Assembly: GCA_028724545.1 (NCBI GenBank)
Contig: JAQYCU010000029.1
Span: forward strand, 1-53,337
Direction of reading: 5' to 3'
Origin: a bacterium
Lineage (GTDB): Bacteria > Bacillota > Clostridia > Lachnospirales > Lachnospiraceae
DNA length: 53,337 nucleotides
Each line of letters starts with the position of its first letter. Within the stretch, counting starts at the first letter, position 1. Both the position numbers and the translations under genes were made by a program. Of this stretch, positions 44,201-53,001 are shown in pieces. The notes beneath the pieces were generated by a model. That model was not told the DNA's origin, ran no database searches, and worked only from the letters and a program-made list of their open reading frames with translations.

Positions 44201-44224
44201 GAGGGATGTGGAATCCCTCTTTTC
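44201..44224 (+). terminator. Terminator after cheX
   Basis: A perfect stem GAGGGAT/ATCCCTC (44201-44207, 44213-44219), GTGGA loop, TTTTC. It lies 50 bp past the cheX stop. Confidence 0.9.
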
Positions 44225-44313
44225 ATATGAAGAAAATGTTTTACGCCTGCGAAAAAAGGACGGAAAGAAATACAACTTTTACATCTGCAGAAAAAAGGAA
44301 AGGAAGGGTAAGT

Positions 44314-45051
44314 ATGGCGACATATAAAAGATATCGAAAAGAGGACAGCGTTTCGTATTCTTTGGGAATCACGCTGACATTTGAACTGTTAAAATATAAA
44401 ACCGAATATGTAAATCGTGTTTTTGTGCATTCAGCGATGAAGCAGGGAGAAACGCTGGACAAGCTGGAGGGACTTTGCAAAAATGCCGGTATCGAAGTGG
44501 TATATACAGATAAAATTTTTAATGTGCTGTCGCAGAAAGAAAATTGTTATGTTATCGGCGAATTTCGCAAGTTCAAAGGAAATCTGTCAAAAGAAAAATC
44601 GCACATTGTTCTGGTAAATCCGTCCAACGCCGGAAATATGGGAACGATTATGCGAAGTGCGCTGGGATTCGGACTGAACCAGATGGCAATTATCCGTCCG
44701 GCTGTGGATGCCTTTGACCCAAAGACAGTGCGTGCGTCTATGGGAGCAGTTTTTTCAACAGAATTTGTCTATTTTGATACATTTGAAGAATATCAGAAAG
44801 TATATGGGCAGAGAGAACTGTATCCATTTATGTTAAATGCAAAATCAAGTCTGCACGAAGTGAAACCACAGGGGATATTTTCGCTGATATTTGGAAATGA
44901 GGCCACGGGACTGCCGGAGGAATTTGAGCAGATAGGAACGAGTGTGATTATTCCACATTCCAAACGGATTGACAGTCTGAACCTGCCGATTGCAGCAAGT
45001 ATTGCAATGTATGAAACAACAAAAGGGTTTGAACTGGGCAGTGACGTGTAA
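44314..45051 (+). CDS. TrmH/SpoU-type RNA 2'-O-methyltransferase
   Basis: 245 residues with an N-terminal substrate-binding region (about 1-90) and a SPOUT knot domain (about 92-245). The three motifs are present: NPSNAGNMGTIMRSALGFG (motif 1, Asn and Arg), FGNEATGLP (motif 2) and DSLNLPIAASIAMYE (motif 3). The family uses S-adenosylmethionine to methylate a ribose 2'-OH in tRNA or rRNA; the exact target cannot be told. ATG 44314 follows GGAAGGGTAAGT; the frame runs further up through the cheX terminator, which makes a longer start unlikely. The protein is cytosolic and its gene appears monocistronic. Confidence 0.9.
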   Translation: MATYKRYRKEDSVSYSLGITLTFELLKYKTEYVNRVFVHSAMKQGETLDKLEGLCKNAGIEVVYTDKIFNVLSQKENCYVIGEFRKFKGNLSKEKSHIVLVNPSNAGNMGTIMRSALGFGLNQMAIIRPAVDAFDPKTVRASMGAVFSTEFVYFDTFEEYQKVYGQRELYPFMLNAKSSLHEVKPQGIFSLIFGNEATGLPEEFEQIGTSVIIPHSKRIDSLNLPIAASIAMYETTKGFELGSDV

Positions 45052-45175
45052 TCGCCGGACCGGTTACGAACTTGAAGATTTGACAAGTTTGGTATACTAT
45101 AAATGATAATGTAAATCAAAATTTGTTTTTAGAAAACATAGTAATAGAAATGATTGAGAAAGGAAGTAGTAACAA

Positions 45176-46285
45176 ATGGCAAAGATTGATATTATTTCGG
45201 GCTTCTTGGGAGCAGGCAAAACAACTTTGATTAAGAAACTGATTGCTGAGGCTTTTGAAGGGGAAAAACTTGTTCTGATTGAAAATGAGTTTGGTGAAAT
45301 CGGAATTGACGGTGGCTTTTTGAAGGAAGCAGGCATACAGATTACGGAAATGAATTCCGGATGTATCTGTTGTTCCCTTGTTGGTGATTTCGGCGAGGCT
45401 TTAAAGGAAGTACTGGAAAAGTATACACCGGACCGTGTTATTATTGAGCCTTCCGGAGTGGGCAAATTGTCTGATGTCATCAAGGCTGTACAGAATATTG
45501 GAGATTCTGTTGTAATCAACAGTACGGCTACTGTCGTAGATGCTTCTAAGTGCAAAATGTATATGAAAAACTATGGCGAATTTTACAATAACCAGATTGA
45601 ATATGCAGGAACGGTTATCCTTAGCCGTACACAGAATGTTTCAGCAGAAAAACTGGATACATGCTTAAAAATGATTCGTGAGAAAAATGATGAGGCTTCT
45701 GTTATTACTACACCGTGGGATGAAATCAATGGAAGTAATATTCTGGAAGCGATGGAAAAGGTAAATTCTCTGGAAAAAGAGTTATTAGAGGAGCACCATC
45801 ATCACGACGGAGAGTGTTGCTGTGGACACGACCATGACCACGAACATCACCATCATCATGACGGAGAGTGTTGCGAGCACGACCATGACCACGAACATCA
45901 CCACCATGATGGAGAATGTTGTGGACACGACCATGACCACGAACACCACCATCACGACGGAGAATGTGGCTGTGGACATCATCACGACCACGGACATCAT
46001 CACGCAGATGATGTATTTACCAGTATGGGTATTGAAACAGCGCACAAATTCACAGAGGAAGAGTTAAAGGATATTTTGCAGCAGTTAGCCCAGAGCAAAG
46101 ATTATGGAGAAGTTCTTCGTGCAAAAGGCATTGTGCCGGCAGCAGAAGGAGAATGGTTCCATTTCGACCTGGTACCGGAAGAAACAGAAGTACGCCGTGG
46201 AGCAGCAGACTTTACAGGACGTATTTGTGTTATCGGTTCTAAGCTGGACGAAGATAAAGTGAAAGCACTGTTTCATGTAGCGTAA
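45176..46285 (+). CDS. G3E-family GTPase (CobW/ZNG1-like metallochaperone) with His/Cys-rich repeats
   Basis: 369 residues. The P-loop GFLGAGKTT (near 8-16), ENEFGEIGID, the metal-binding CxCC as CICC (near 63-66) and EPSGVG mark a COG0523 G3E GTPase. Between the GTPase (about 1-200) and the C-terminal domain (about 285-369) lies an array of about 75 residues made of repeats of HHHHDGECCGHDHDHE, about 35 His and 11 Cys. Such tracts bind zinc, nickel or cobalt, and COG0523 proteins deliver zinc or another metal to target enzymes. The usual third motif NKxD reads LSRTQN here, so base specificity may be altered. GAAAGGAAG precedes the start. The next gene is a paralogue 20 bp downstream. Control by Zur is possible; I see no clear site. 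Confidence 0.9.
   Translation: MAKIDIISGFLGAGKTTLIKKLIAEAFEGEKLVLIENEFGEIGIDGGFLKEAGIQITEMNSGCICCSLVGDFGEALKEVLEKYTPDRVIIEPSGVGKLSDVIKAVQNIGDSVVINSTATVVDASKCKMYMKNYGEFYNNQIEYAGTVILSRTQNVSAEKLDTCLKMIREKNDEASVITTPWDEINGSNILEAMEKVNSLEKELLEEHHHHDGECCCGHDHDHEHHHHHDGECCEHDHDHEHHHHDGECCGHDHDHEHHHHDGECGCGHHHDHGHHHADDVFTSMGIETAHKFTEEELKDILQQLAQSKDYGEVLRAKGIVPAAEGEWFHFDLVPEETEVRRGAADFTGRICVIGSKLDEDKVKALFHVA
45795..46000 (+). repeat. His/Cys-coding tandem repeats
   Basis: Four to five imperfect units of about 45-51 bp, each with CATCACGACGGAGAGTGTTG-like and CACGACCATGACCACGAA segments. They encode the metal-binding tract of the G3E GTPase. Confidence 0.85.
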
Positions 46286-46305
46286 CGAGTAAATGGAGGC
46301 AGAAT

Positions 46306-47280
46306 ATGTTTGGTAAGAAAAAAGAAGAGATGATGGTATATGTCATCATGGGTTTTTTGGAAGCAGGAAAAACAAGTCTGATACGTGATTTGCTGACAGA
46401 TGATATGTTTGATGATAAGGCAAAAACGCTGATACTTGCCTGCGAAGAGGGCGAAGAAGAATATGAACAGGCAATGCTTTCCCAGACGGGAGCCGTTTGT
46501 GAATATATCGAAGATGAAGAATCCTTCAATGGAAAAGTGATTACCAAGTTCTTAAAGAAGCACCGTCCGGACCGTATTATTATTGAATATAATGGTATGT
46601 GGCCGACAAAGCATATTCCTGAATTATATGATGAGTTAGAGGATATCTGCTTTGACCGTGAAGTGATTTTCCAGACAATAGATATTGTTAATGATGAAAC
46701 CTTTTCATTGTATATGAAGAATATGCCGTCAATGATGGTAGACCAGTTCCGGATTGCAGAAATGATTATCGTCAACCGTTGCACATTAAACACAAGCAAG
46801 GCAGCAATCAGAGGAAGTATCAAGGCTGTTAACCCACGGGCACAGATAGTATACGAGTCAGAGGATGATGCATTTTATGAGATGAAGGAAGAAATGCCTT
46901 TTGATGTGAATGCAGATGTGATAGAGGTGTCCAATGATGACTTTGGATTGTGGTATATCGATATGCTGGACCATCCGGAAACATATCAGGGCAAGACAAT
47001 TCAGATTACAGGAATGATTCAAAAACCAAAGGGACTGCCAAAAGGATTTGCTATCTTTGGACGCTATGCTATGACGTGTTGTGCCGATGATGTGCAGTAT
47101 ATGGGATTTTTGTGTAAGGCAGATGACTGGTCTGCTTTCAAAAACCAGCAGTATGTCACGGTAACGGCAATGTTAGAGTACAAGTTTATGAAGGAATATG
47201 GCGAGGAAGGCCCGGTATTCTATGCTGAAAGTGTAGAACCGGCAGAAAAACCGGCAGAAGAACTGGTTTATTTTAACTAA
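46306..47280 (+). CDS. G3E-like GTPase fused to a YcgQ/TIGR03943-type C-terminal domain
   Basis: 324 residues. The N-terminal part (about 10-205) is a G3E GTPase paralogue with P-loop GFLEAGKTS and IIIEYNGMWP in place of EPSG; it has no CxCC motif and no His tract. The C-terminal part (about 215-324) with YQGKTIQITGMI, GRYAMTCCADD and YVTVTAMLEY resembles the C-terminal domain of YcgQ (TIGR03943), normally encoded beside a YcgR-type permease and G3E GTPases. The CC pair might bind metal. The likely role is metal homeostasis with the upstream GTPase, in one operon. GGAGGC precedes the ATG. The fusion claim rests on pattern memory and should be tested by a profile search. Confidence 0.78.
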   Translation: MFGKKKEEMMVYVIMGFLEAGKTSLIRDLLTDDMFDDKAKTLILACEEGEEEYEQAMLSQTGAVCEYIEDEESFNGKVITKFLKKHRPDRIIIEYNGMWPTKHIPELYDELEDICFDREVIFQTIDIVNDETFSLYMKNMPSMMVDQFRIAEMIIVNRCTLNTSKAAIRGSIKAVNPRAQIVYESEDDAFYEMKEEMPFDVNADVIEVSNDDFGLWYIDMLDHPETYQGKTIQITGMIQKPKGLPKGFAIFGRYAMTCCADDVQYMGFLCKADDWSAFKNQQYVTVTAMLEYKFMKEYGEEGPVFYAESVEPAEKPAEELVYFN

Positions 47281-47286
47281 AGACTG

Positions 47287-48348
47287 TTAAGATGACAGCA
47301 CATTTGTTTTTTTACATTCTGCCCAGAGAGCACGGAGAAGAACGATGGCAAATGGACCGAGAAAAATCCCGGCAACGCCGAAAAGTTCCAGACCGGTAAA
47401 AATGGCAGCAATTGTAAAAAAAGGACTAATACCCATACCTTTGCCAAGAAGTTTTGCTTCGGCATACTCACGGATAAAAAGCGTGGCAAGGTATGTGGTA
47501 ATCAGAATGGCTGCATAGTAATAATGATGCCGTATCAATGCAAACAGGCACCACGGCAGCAAAATGAAGCCACTTCCCAGCACAGGGAAGGCATCAAAAA
47601 CAGCAATTCCCATACCGATTATAAAAAAGTAAGGATTGTGTATCAAAAAAAGACCGAACGAACAGACAGCAGCATTTGCGAAGAGAATAAGGAGTTCGGT
47701 GCGAAGATACGTCAATCCGCTTTTTTTTAGTTGCAAAAGCACAGAATGAACCGGCTGATAATACCGGCTTTTCCGGTAGGCTTCGTTGATAGGTTTCATT
47801 TCTTTAACAAGAATAATCATAGAAATGGCCACAATCAGAATGATTGCCAGAATATGAAAGGAAGACAGCAGACCTTGCAGAATGGTCTTTCCAGCGTGAC
47901 CGGACAGCAGCGATACTCCCTTTTCTTCCAGTTGCTGCATCTGGTCATTCAGGAAAAGAAGGGAAGTTCCGGACTCGAGGCGCAGATAGTAATCAATGCA
48001 CTGACAGATATGTGTTGTCTGTTTCATCAGCGTACCGGCAATCAGCTGGTAGTACACAGGAAAATTCGTGATAAAAAGGCGCAGTTGTGCAATGATGCGT
48101 CCGATGAGGAAAATAACGGCAAAAGAAACGACGGAAAAGAAAGCAAAAAGAACGCCATAATGAGCCACAGGACGAGGCCAGTTGCAGGTACGGTGCAGAT
48201 AGTTCATAATCGGAAAGAGCATTCGCATCAGGATGTAAGCCAGTAAAAAAGGAAAGACAAGGGGCAAAAGGAAACGAAAACCCAGATAGACACTGGCACA
48301 CAGCAGTGACAAAAGAAGTATCTGATACAGCAAGGAATCTTTTTTCAT
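47287..48348 (-). CDS. AI-2E (UPF0118/PerM) family permease
   Basis: 353 residues with about eight membrane helices and a cytosolic-loop region between helices 3 and 4. The C-terminal hallmark PVLGSGFILLPW and GMGISPFFTIAAIFTGLELFGVAGIFLGP identify the family. Members export autoinducer-2, act as Na+/H+ antiporters, or (YtvI/YdbI-type) have unknown roles, so the substrate is open. GAGGAGGACC precedes the ATG. It lies convergent to the G3E genes (gap 6 bp) and downstream of structured elements at 48405-48525. Confidence 0.88.
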   Translation of the reverse strand: MKKDSLLYQILLLSLLCASVYLGFRFLLPLVFPFLLAYILMRMLFPIMNYLHRTCNWPRPVAHYGVLFAFFSVVSFAVIFLIGRIIAQLRLFITNFPVYYQLIAGTLMKQTTHICQCIDYYLRLESGTSLLFLNDQMQQLEEKGVSLLSGHAGKTILQGLLSSFHILAIILIVAISMIILVKEMKPINEAYRKSRYYQPVHSVLLQLKKSGLTYLRTELLILFANAAVCSFGLFLIHNPYFFIIGMGIAVFDAFPVLGSGFILLPWCLFALIRHHYYYAAILITTYLATLFIREYAEAKLLGKGMGISPFFTIAAIFTGLELFGVAGIFLGPFAIVLLRALWAECKKTNVLSS

Positions 48349-48404
48349 AAGGTCCTCCTCTTTTTAGATAGTTATCTGTGTTTGTACTAGGCAATAAAAC
48401 AAAA

Positions 48405-48476
48405 ACAGTCCGTGGTACTAGTCTGCGCAGGAGTACAAAAAATATGTATGCGCAGTTTACGTCAGCATCGGACTGT
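48405..48476 (-). promoter_or_regulatory. Nested hairpin with T-run upstream of the permease gene
   Basis: An outer stem ACAGTCCG/CGGACTGT (48405-48412, 48469-48476) encloses a stem CTGCGCA/TGCGCAG (48423-48429, 48449-48455) with unpaired stretches between. On the minus strand the outer stem is followed by TTTTTGTTTTATT. It may be a terminator or a structured leader controlling the permease; it matches no known riboswitch that I recognise. Confidence 0.5.
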
Positions 48477-48487
48477 CTGTATATTTT

Positions 48488-48525
48488 TGGAAAATAAAAA
48501 AGGACCGTTTCGGATGACGGCCCTT
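48488..48525 (-). terminator. Terminator of the response-regulator operon
   Basis: On the minus strand a stem AAGGGCCGT/ACGGTCCTT (48525-48517, 48508-48500; one internal mismatch) is followed by TTTTTATTTTCC. It lies about 240 bp after the response-regulator stop. Confidence 0.75.
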
Positions 48526-48683
48526 ATAAGGAGAAGGTATGAAAAAAATTTAAGCATTTATCAAATGTTATTTTCTTCATTTGATACTCTTATTATATTG
48601 AGCAATTATGAACTCCCAGTGATGGAGTTATGAAGAAATTGTGAACGTTTGTTGCAAAAATATGAACGATTTTGACGTTATTT

Positions 48684-48785
48684 CACGCCTTAAAACGCAA
48701 TTTCTCTCAAAATCTGACATAGCATCACACTTTAAAACGCAATTTGCACCAAAATTCGATATAGCATCACACTTTAAAACGGTAC
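48684..48785 (-). repeat. 42-bp repeats duplicating the 3' end of the response-regulator gene
   Basis: Copies start at 48684, 48726 and 48768. Plus-strand copies share CAC(A/G)C(T/C)TTAAAACG and ATAGCAT. The third copy is the gene's own last codons and stop, so the unit seems to have been copied outward from the gene end. The rest of 48526-48683 shows nothing. Confidence 0.85.
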
Positions 48786-49456
48786 CCTACACCCCAGATT
48801 GTTTCGATATACTGAGGTTTTGAAGTTGATTTCTCGATTTTTTCTCTTATTTTTTTGATATGAACAGTAACGGTGGCAATATCGCCAACGGATTCCATTT
48901 CCCAGATTTCCTTAAAAAGTTCTTCCTTAGAATATACATGGTTTGGATGTTCTGCCAAAAACGTCAGAAGGTCAAATTCTTTAGTGGTAAACACTTTTTC
49001 TTCCCCGTTAACATAGACACGGCGTGCTGTTTTGTCAATTTTTAAATTGCGTATTTCAATCACTTTGTTTTCCTGTTTACCGGAAGTGGTAAGGCGTTTA
49101 TAACGTGCCAGATGTGCCTTGACGCGCGCAACCAGTTCGCTCGGACTGAAAGGCTTTGTCATATAGTCATCTGCCCCAAGTCCCAGACCACGTATTTTGT
49201 CAATATCATCTTTTTTAGCAGATACCATAATGATTGGGGTATCTTTCTGTTCACGAATTAATTTACAGATTTCAAATCCGTCCATACCCGGCAGCATCAA
49301 ATCCAGAATAATCAGGTCGAAATCCTGGTCAAGTGCAAGCGCAGCGCCTTCGCATCCGTCATTTACAATCGTGACTTCAAAGTTGCTAAGTTCCAGATAA
49401 TCTTTTTCCAGTTCGGCGATATCCATTTCGTCTTCAATAATCAGTATTTTACTCAT
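48767..49456 (-). CDS. OmpR/PhoB-family response regulator
   Basis: 229 residues. The receiver domain (1 to about 120) has acidic residues D9-E10, phospho-acceptor D52 (LILDLMLPG), and Lys in MVSAKK. The winged-helix DNA-binding domain (about 130-229) ends in TIWGVGYRFKV. ATG 49454-49456 lies within the histidine-kinase 3' end (8-bp overlap) with GGAGGCAGTT before it, so the pair is translationally coupled. The protein acts in the cytosol with the kinase encoded upstream. What it controls is unknown; the neighbouring sugar transferase suggests an envelope function. Confidence 0.95.
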   Translation of the reverse strand: MSKILIIEDEMDIAELEKDYLELSNFEVTIVNDGCEGAALALDQDFDLIILDLMLPGMDGFEICKLIREQKDTPIIMVSAKKDDIDKIRGLGLGADDYMTKPFSPSELVARVKAHLARYKRLTTSGKQENKVIEIRNLKIDKTARRVYVNGEEKVFTTKEFDLLTFLAEHPNHVYSKEELFKEIWEMESVGDIATVTVHIKKIREKIEKSTSKPQYIETIWGVGYRFKV

Positions 49457-51044
49457 AACTGCCTCCAATCTCTTTGTTGTCCTGTAACGTTTCTTTTCGC
49501 AAAGTGAAATAGAAACTGCTTCCGGCATCTTTTTCGCTTTCTGCCCAGATTTCCCCACCGTGTTCTGTAATAATCAATTTTACAATAGACAATCCGATGC
49601 CACTGCCACGTTTGGAAGAATTTCTTGAGGCGTCTGCCCGGAAGAAACGTTCAAAAATATGTGGCAAATCCTTCTCGTCAATGCCCGGACCGTTGTCGGT
49701 AATTTCTACCTGTACAAACTCTTCCGGAGGACTTTGAGGAATCAAATCCGTTCCGTCATCCTTTATCTGACGGTAAAGTGGTGGTTCGGCAGGCACCGGC
49801 TCGACATCCGTAATTCTGATAGTAATGTGTCCTTTTGGTTTATCCATATATTTTGCAGCATTATCTATAATGTTGTGAATAACCCTTTTTAACTGCTCGG
49901 TATCAACCAGCACATTTGTTGCTTTGTCAGTAGTATTGATATATTCGACACTAATATTCTTCGACTCCAAATCCAGTGACACATCGGAAATGCAGTCCGT
50001 GAAATAATCATTCAGATTGACAGGAATAAAATTATAGGCGAGGGAATTACGCTCCACTTTTGAAAACAGCGAAAGCTCGTCTATCAGATAGGTAATGTCA
50101 TTTGCTTTGGCATAAATCGTCTGCAAATATTTCTTTTGTTTCTCCGGAGTGTCGGCAACACCGTCGATAATACCCTCTGTATATCCCTTGATTGCCGTAA
50201 CGGGAGTTTTCAGGTCGTGCGAAATGCTACTGATGATTTCGCGTGTGTTTTCATCAGAAGCAATACTTTTTTCAATCATATCTTTCAGACGGATGCGCAT
50301 TTCATCAAAATCGTGACATAATTGTCCGATTTCATCAGAAGATGTACTTGAGATTGGTGTATCCAGATTGCCCTGTCCAATTTGCATCGTAGCAATCCTT
50401 AAAATATTTATCGGGCGTACAATGCTTTCGTAAATCCACAAAACAAGAATAATAGCTGTCGTCAGAAGGATAATCAGAAAAGCAATTACCATTTCCCGGA
50501 TGGAAGCAGTCCAGCGTGGAACTAATTTGGAATAATTGGTTACAATAAAGAACTGTCCCTGTGTCTTGTTGGAAAAAAAGAAAGAAGCCTCCTTGATAAG
50601 ACAGGAACTTTTATGGTCAATGCAAGTCACATAATCATATTTCTGGTTATATTCGTTCGTCAAAGGCAGATAAGATAATTTTTCGAGACCTTTCTGGCTG
50701 CCGATATAAAAATAGCTGCCGTTTTCTACCACGATAAGGAACGACTCTTTTTTTTGCAGGCGTGCATTTTCTGTCGCTAAAAATTTTTTATCCAGAAGTT
50801 TATCCGGGTTGCTGTCGACTACCTTTTTGAGTCTTCGATAATCTTCAAATGTAATGTTGTGAAGAATATTAAACGGATTTGCAAGAATATCGATAGTGCT
50901 GGTATTTTCAGAAGTGATATTGTAGTAGTGGTTTAACATTTCACGCTGTCTGCTCAGAATAATCTGTGTAGAAAGAAGTGTGATGGCGATAGGAAATAAA
51001 GTCATAATAAGAAAGGCAATCATAAGCCTGCCACGTATCTTCAT
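49449..51044 (-). CDS. Sensor histidine kinase
   Basis: 531 residues. TM1 (about 8-30), an extracellular sensor region of about 150 residues (about 35-180), TM2 (about 187-208), a HAMP domain (about 210-260), HisKA with the phospho-acceptor H276 in SSISHDLKTPVTAIKGY, and HATPase_c (about 380-525) with NIIDNAAKY, DNGPGI and GSGIGLSIVK. It phosphorylates the response regulator whose gene overlaps its end. GGAGGGAGTCAT precedes the ATG. The HATPase domain holds a Pro-rich insertion (EPVPAEPPLY) not usual in the family. The signal is unknown. Confidence 0.95.
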   Translation of the reverse strand: MKIRGRLMIAFLIMTLFPIAITLLSTQIILSRQREMLNHYYNITSENTSTIDILANPFNILHNITFEDYRRLKKVVDSNPDKLLDKKFLATENARLQKKESFLIVVENGSYFYIGSQKGLEKLSYLPLTNEYNQKYDYVTCIDHKSSCLIKEASFFFSNKTQGQFFIVTNYSKLVPRWTASIREMVIAFLIILLTTAIILVLWIYESIVRPINILRIATMQIGQGNLDTPISSTSSDEIGQLCHDFDEMRIRLKDMIEKSIASDENTREIISSISHDLKTPVTAIKGYTEGIIDGVADTPEKQKKYLQTIYAKANDITYLIDELSLFSKVERNSLAYNFIPVNLNDYFTDCISDVSLDLESKNISVEYINTTDKATNVLVDTEQLKRVIHNIIDNAAKYMDKPKGHITIRITDVEPVPAEPPLYRQIKDDGTDLIPQSPPEEFVQVEITDNGPGIDEKDLPHIFERFFRADASRNSSKRGSGIGLSIVKLIITEHGGEIWAESEKDAGSSFYFTLRKETLQDNKEIGGSYE

Positions 51045-51129
51045 ATGACTCCCTCCTTCCCGTAACAGCCTGTTTTTAAAATCAGAGCAAGGGTATCTGT
51101 TTTATTTGCCTTGCTCTTTTGATGTAATC

Positions 51130-52560
51130 TTAATATGCATTTTTGTTTACTTTTTTCCCGAAGAATGTCAGGAATAAAATTTTGAAATCCAGCATCAGTG
51201 TCCAGTTTTCTACATAATATAAATCACACTGGATTCGTTTTGTAATCGAAGTATCGCCACGATAGCCATTGACCTGCGCCCATCCTGTCATACCGGGACG
51301 AACCTGATGTTTTACCATATAACGTGGGATTTCTTCTTTAAATTTGTCTACGAAGAATGGACGTTCCGGACGGGGACCGACCAGACTCATATCTCCCTTT
51401 AGCACATTGAAAATTTGTGGAAGTTCATCAATATTCGTCTTGCGCATAAATCTTCCTATCGGGGTAACACGTGGGTCATCTTTTGTTGTCCACGCTTTTT
51501 TCTCCTCGCTGGCATCCTGAACACGCATAGAACGGAATTTGTACATATCAAACTCCCGGTTATGCAGTCCGACACGGGTCTGCCTGAAGATTAACGGACC
51601 CGGGGAAGTTACTTTAATAATAATTGCCACGATAAGCATTGGAATGGCAGCAAGGATGAGAGCAACGAATGCACCGAAAATATCGACCAGTCTTTTTATG
51701 GTATTATTGAATGAACTGCTTAATGGCACGTGACGGACGTGAATAACAGGAAGTCCATCTAAGTCCTCCGTGTACGGCTTTGTCGGAATAATGTGGTTGT
51801 AATCCGGAATGAATTTTGTATGCACGCCGGACTTTTCACAAATGGCAACCGTTTTTTCTAATTTTGCATATTCGTCAATGCCCAATGTAATGGCAATTTC
51901 GTCATATTCATTGCTTGCCAGCAGTTCTTCGAGTTTGTCAATTTTTCCGATAATCTGGATGTCCCGGTAAGAAGTGCCGATTTCGTGTCTGTCATCCAGT
52001 ATGCCGTGAACCATATAGCCCCATTCCGGATGTGTCCGTAAACGGTCAATATATCCTTCGGCAGTACGGCTGTAGCCCACCAGAAGAATGTGCTTCAGAT
52101 TCACGCCGGAACGGCGCATTTTCCGAAGAACGCGCATAACGCATAAACGGAAAATATAATCAATGATAAGGTTGGTAGCTGCAAAAATTGCAAGGAACAG
52201 ACGGGCAAAGTCCGGCTCCTTAATTAAGTATAAAGCGGCAACGCAGTAAATGATGCCACAGGCGTTTGCCTTAATCAGTCCGAATAATTCAGAACGTCTT
52301 CCACTGGTTCTTTTCGGGTCATACAGACCAAAAATGCGATACATAACCAAATAGGAAGGAATCAGCAGAATCAGCATCGTTTCATAGTCCTTTAACGGAC
52401 GGACATAGCCGACTGGGGGCTTGATGATGCCGTGTTTAATCAGTGGACTCCATGTATCGTCAAAACGCAGGTTGTATGCCAGCAAAAAAGCAAATCCTAT
52501 AATAATGCCATCTACAACCAGTTGTAATAAATTCAGTAATTTTTGGTTTTCTTTAATCAA
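51130..52560 (-). CDS. Undecaprenyl-phosphate sugar phosphotransferase (WcaJ-type)
   Basis: 476 residues of the polyprenyl glycosylphosphotransferase family. Four N-terminal membrane helices (to about 135), a cytosolic Rossmann-like CoA-binding domain (about 145-265), a fifth hydrophobic segment (about 290-312) and the catalytic domain follow. Its motifs are KFRSMR, the [22 protein letters not shown] block and [18 protein letters not shown]. It loads the first sugar phosphate onto undecaprenyl phosphate for exopolysaccharide or capsule synthesis. No other polysaccharide genes follow in the window. AAGGTGAAATTTTG: the start codon at 52558-52560 follows a usable ribosome binding site. The sugar cannot be told. 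Confidence 0.93.
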   Translation of the reverse strand: MIKENQKLLNLLQLVVDGIIIGFAFLLAYNLRFDDTWSPLIKHGIIKPPVGYVRPLKDYETMLILLIPSYLVMYRIFGLYDPKRTSGRRSELFGLIKANACGIIYCVAALYLIKEPDFARLFLAIFAATNLIIDYIFRLCVMRVLRKMRRSGVNLKHILLVGYSRTAEGYIDRLRTHPEWGYMVHGILDDRHEIGTSYRDIQIIGKIDKLEELLASNEYDEIAITLGIDEYAKLEKTVAICEKSGVHTKFIPDYNHIIPTKPYTEDLDGLPVIHVRHVPLSSSFNNTIKRLVDIFGAFVALILAAIPMLIVAIIIKVTSPGPLIFRQTRVGLHNREFDMYKFRSMRVQDASEEKKAWTTKDDPRVTPIGRFMRKTNIDELPQIFNVLKGDMSLVGPRPERPFFVDKFKEEIPRYMVKHQVRPGMTGWAQVNGYRGDTSITKRIQCDLYYVENWTLMLDFKILFLTFFGKKVNKNAY

Positions 52561-53001
52561 AATTTCACCTTCTCTTTTTTGTTTTCTGTTAATATAAAAA
52601 CGATTATGAAAAACGGTATTTCATTCTAAAAAAGTATGCTGAAAAAATAACAGATTATATCAGCATTCGCGAATAATATTATATAGGTTTCGGGTTTAAT
52701 GTGCAATATTATTCTGGTATTTTTATGCAATTTCACAATGTTTACACAATATATTAGGAAGAAACTTTTTTCGGGGGTTCCTAAAGTGTCAAACAATTTT
52801 TTTGAGGCTTTATAAAGTGCCAGGCGGACTTCTTTTGATTTCACAATGTTTACACAATTTAAAGAGAAAAACTTGTTTTATTTTCACATCTTAAACACAA
52901 TTCGTTGTTAAACTAGACCGTGAAAGTGAAGAGATAAGGTTATTGACTTATTGCAACAGTAAGAGTACTGTTAGAAGTAAGGATAAGAGGAGGTTATACA
53001 C
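52561..53001. promoter_or_regulatory. Divergent promoter region with repeated motifs
   Basis: A 20-bp direct repeat TTTCACAATGTTTACACAAT occurs at 52731-52750 and 52839-52858. Between the copies TAAAGTG(T/C)CA occurs twice (about 52782 and 52813). A plus-strand promoter TTGACT (52943-52948), 17 nt, TACTGT (52966-52971) overlaps a palindrome AACAGTA-AGAG-TACTGTT (52955-52972), a likely operator for the downstream gene. The leftward promoter of the sugar transferase is not placed. Confidence 0.5.

Noticed and set aside
48541..48555. A four-codon frame with ribosome binding site (AAGGAGAAGGT then ATG AAA AAA ATT TAA)
   Set aside because: It could be a leader peptide or a gene stub, but it faces away from the neighbouring genes and nothing follows it on the plus strand.
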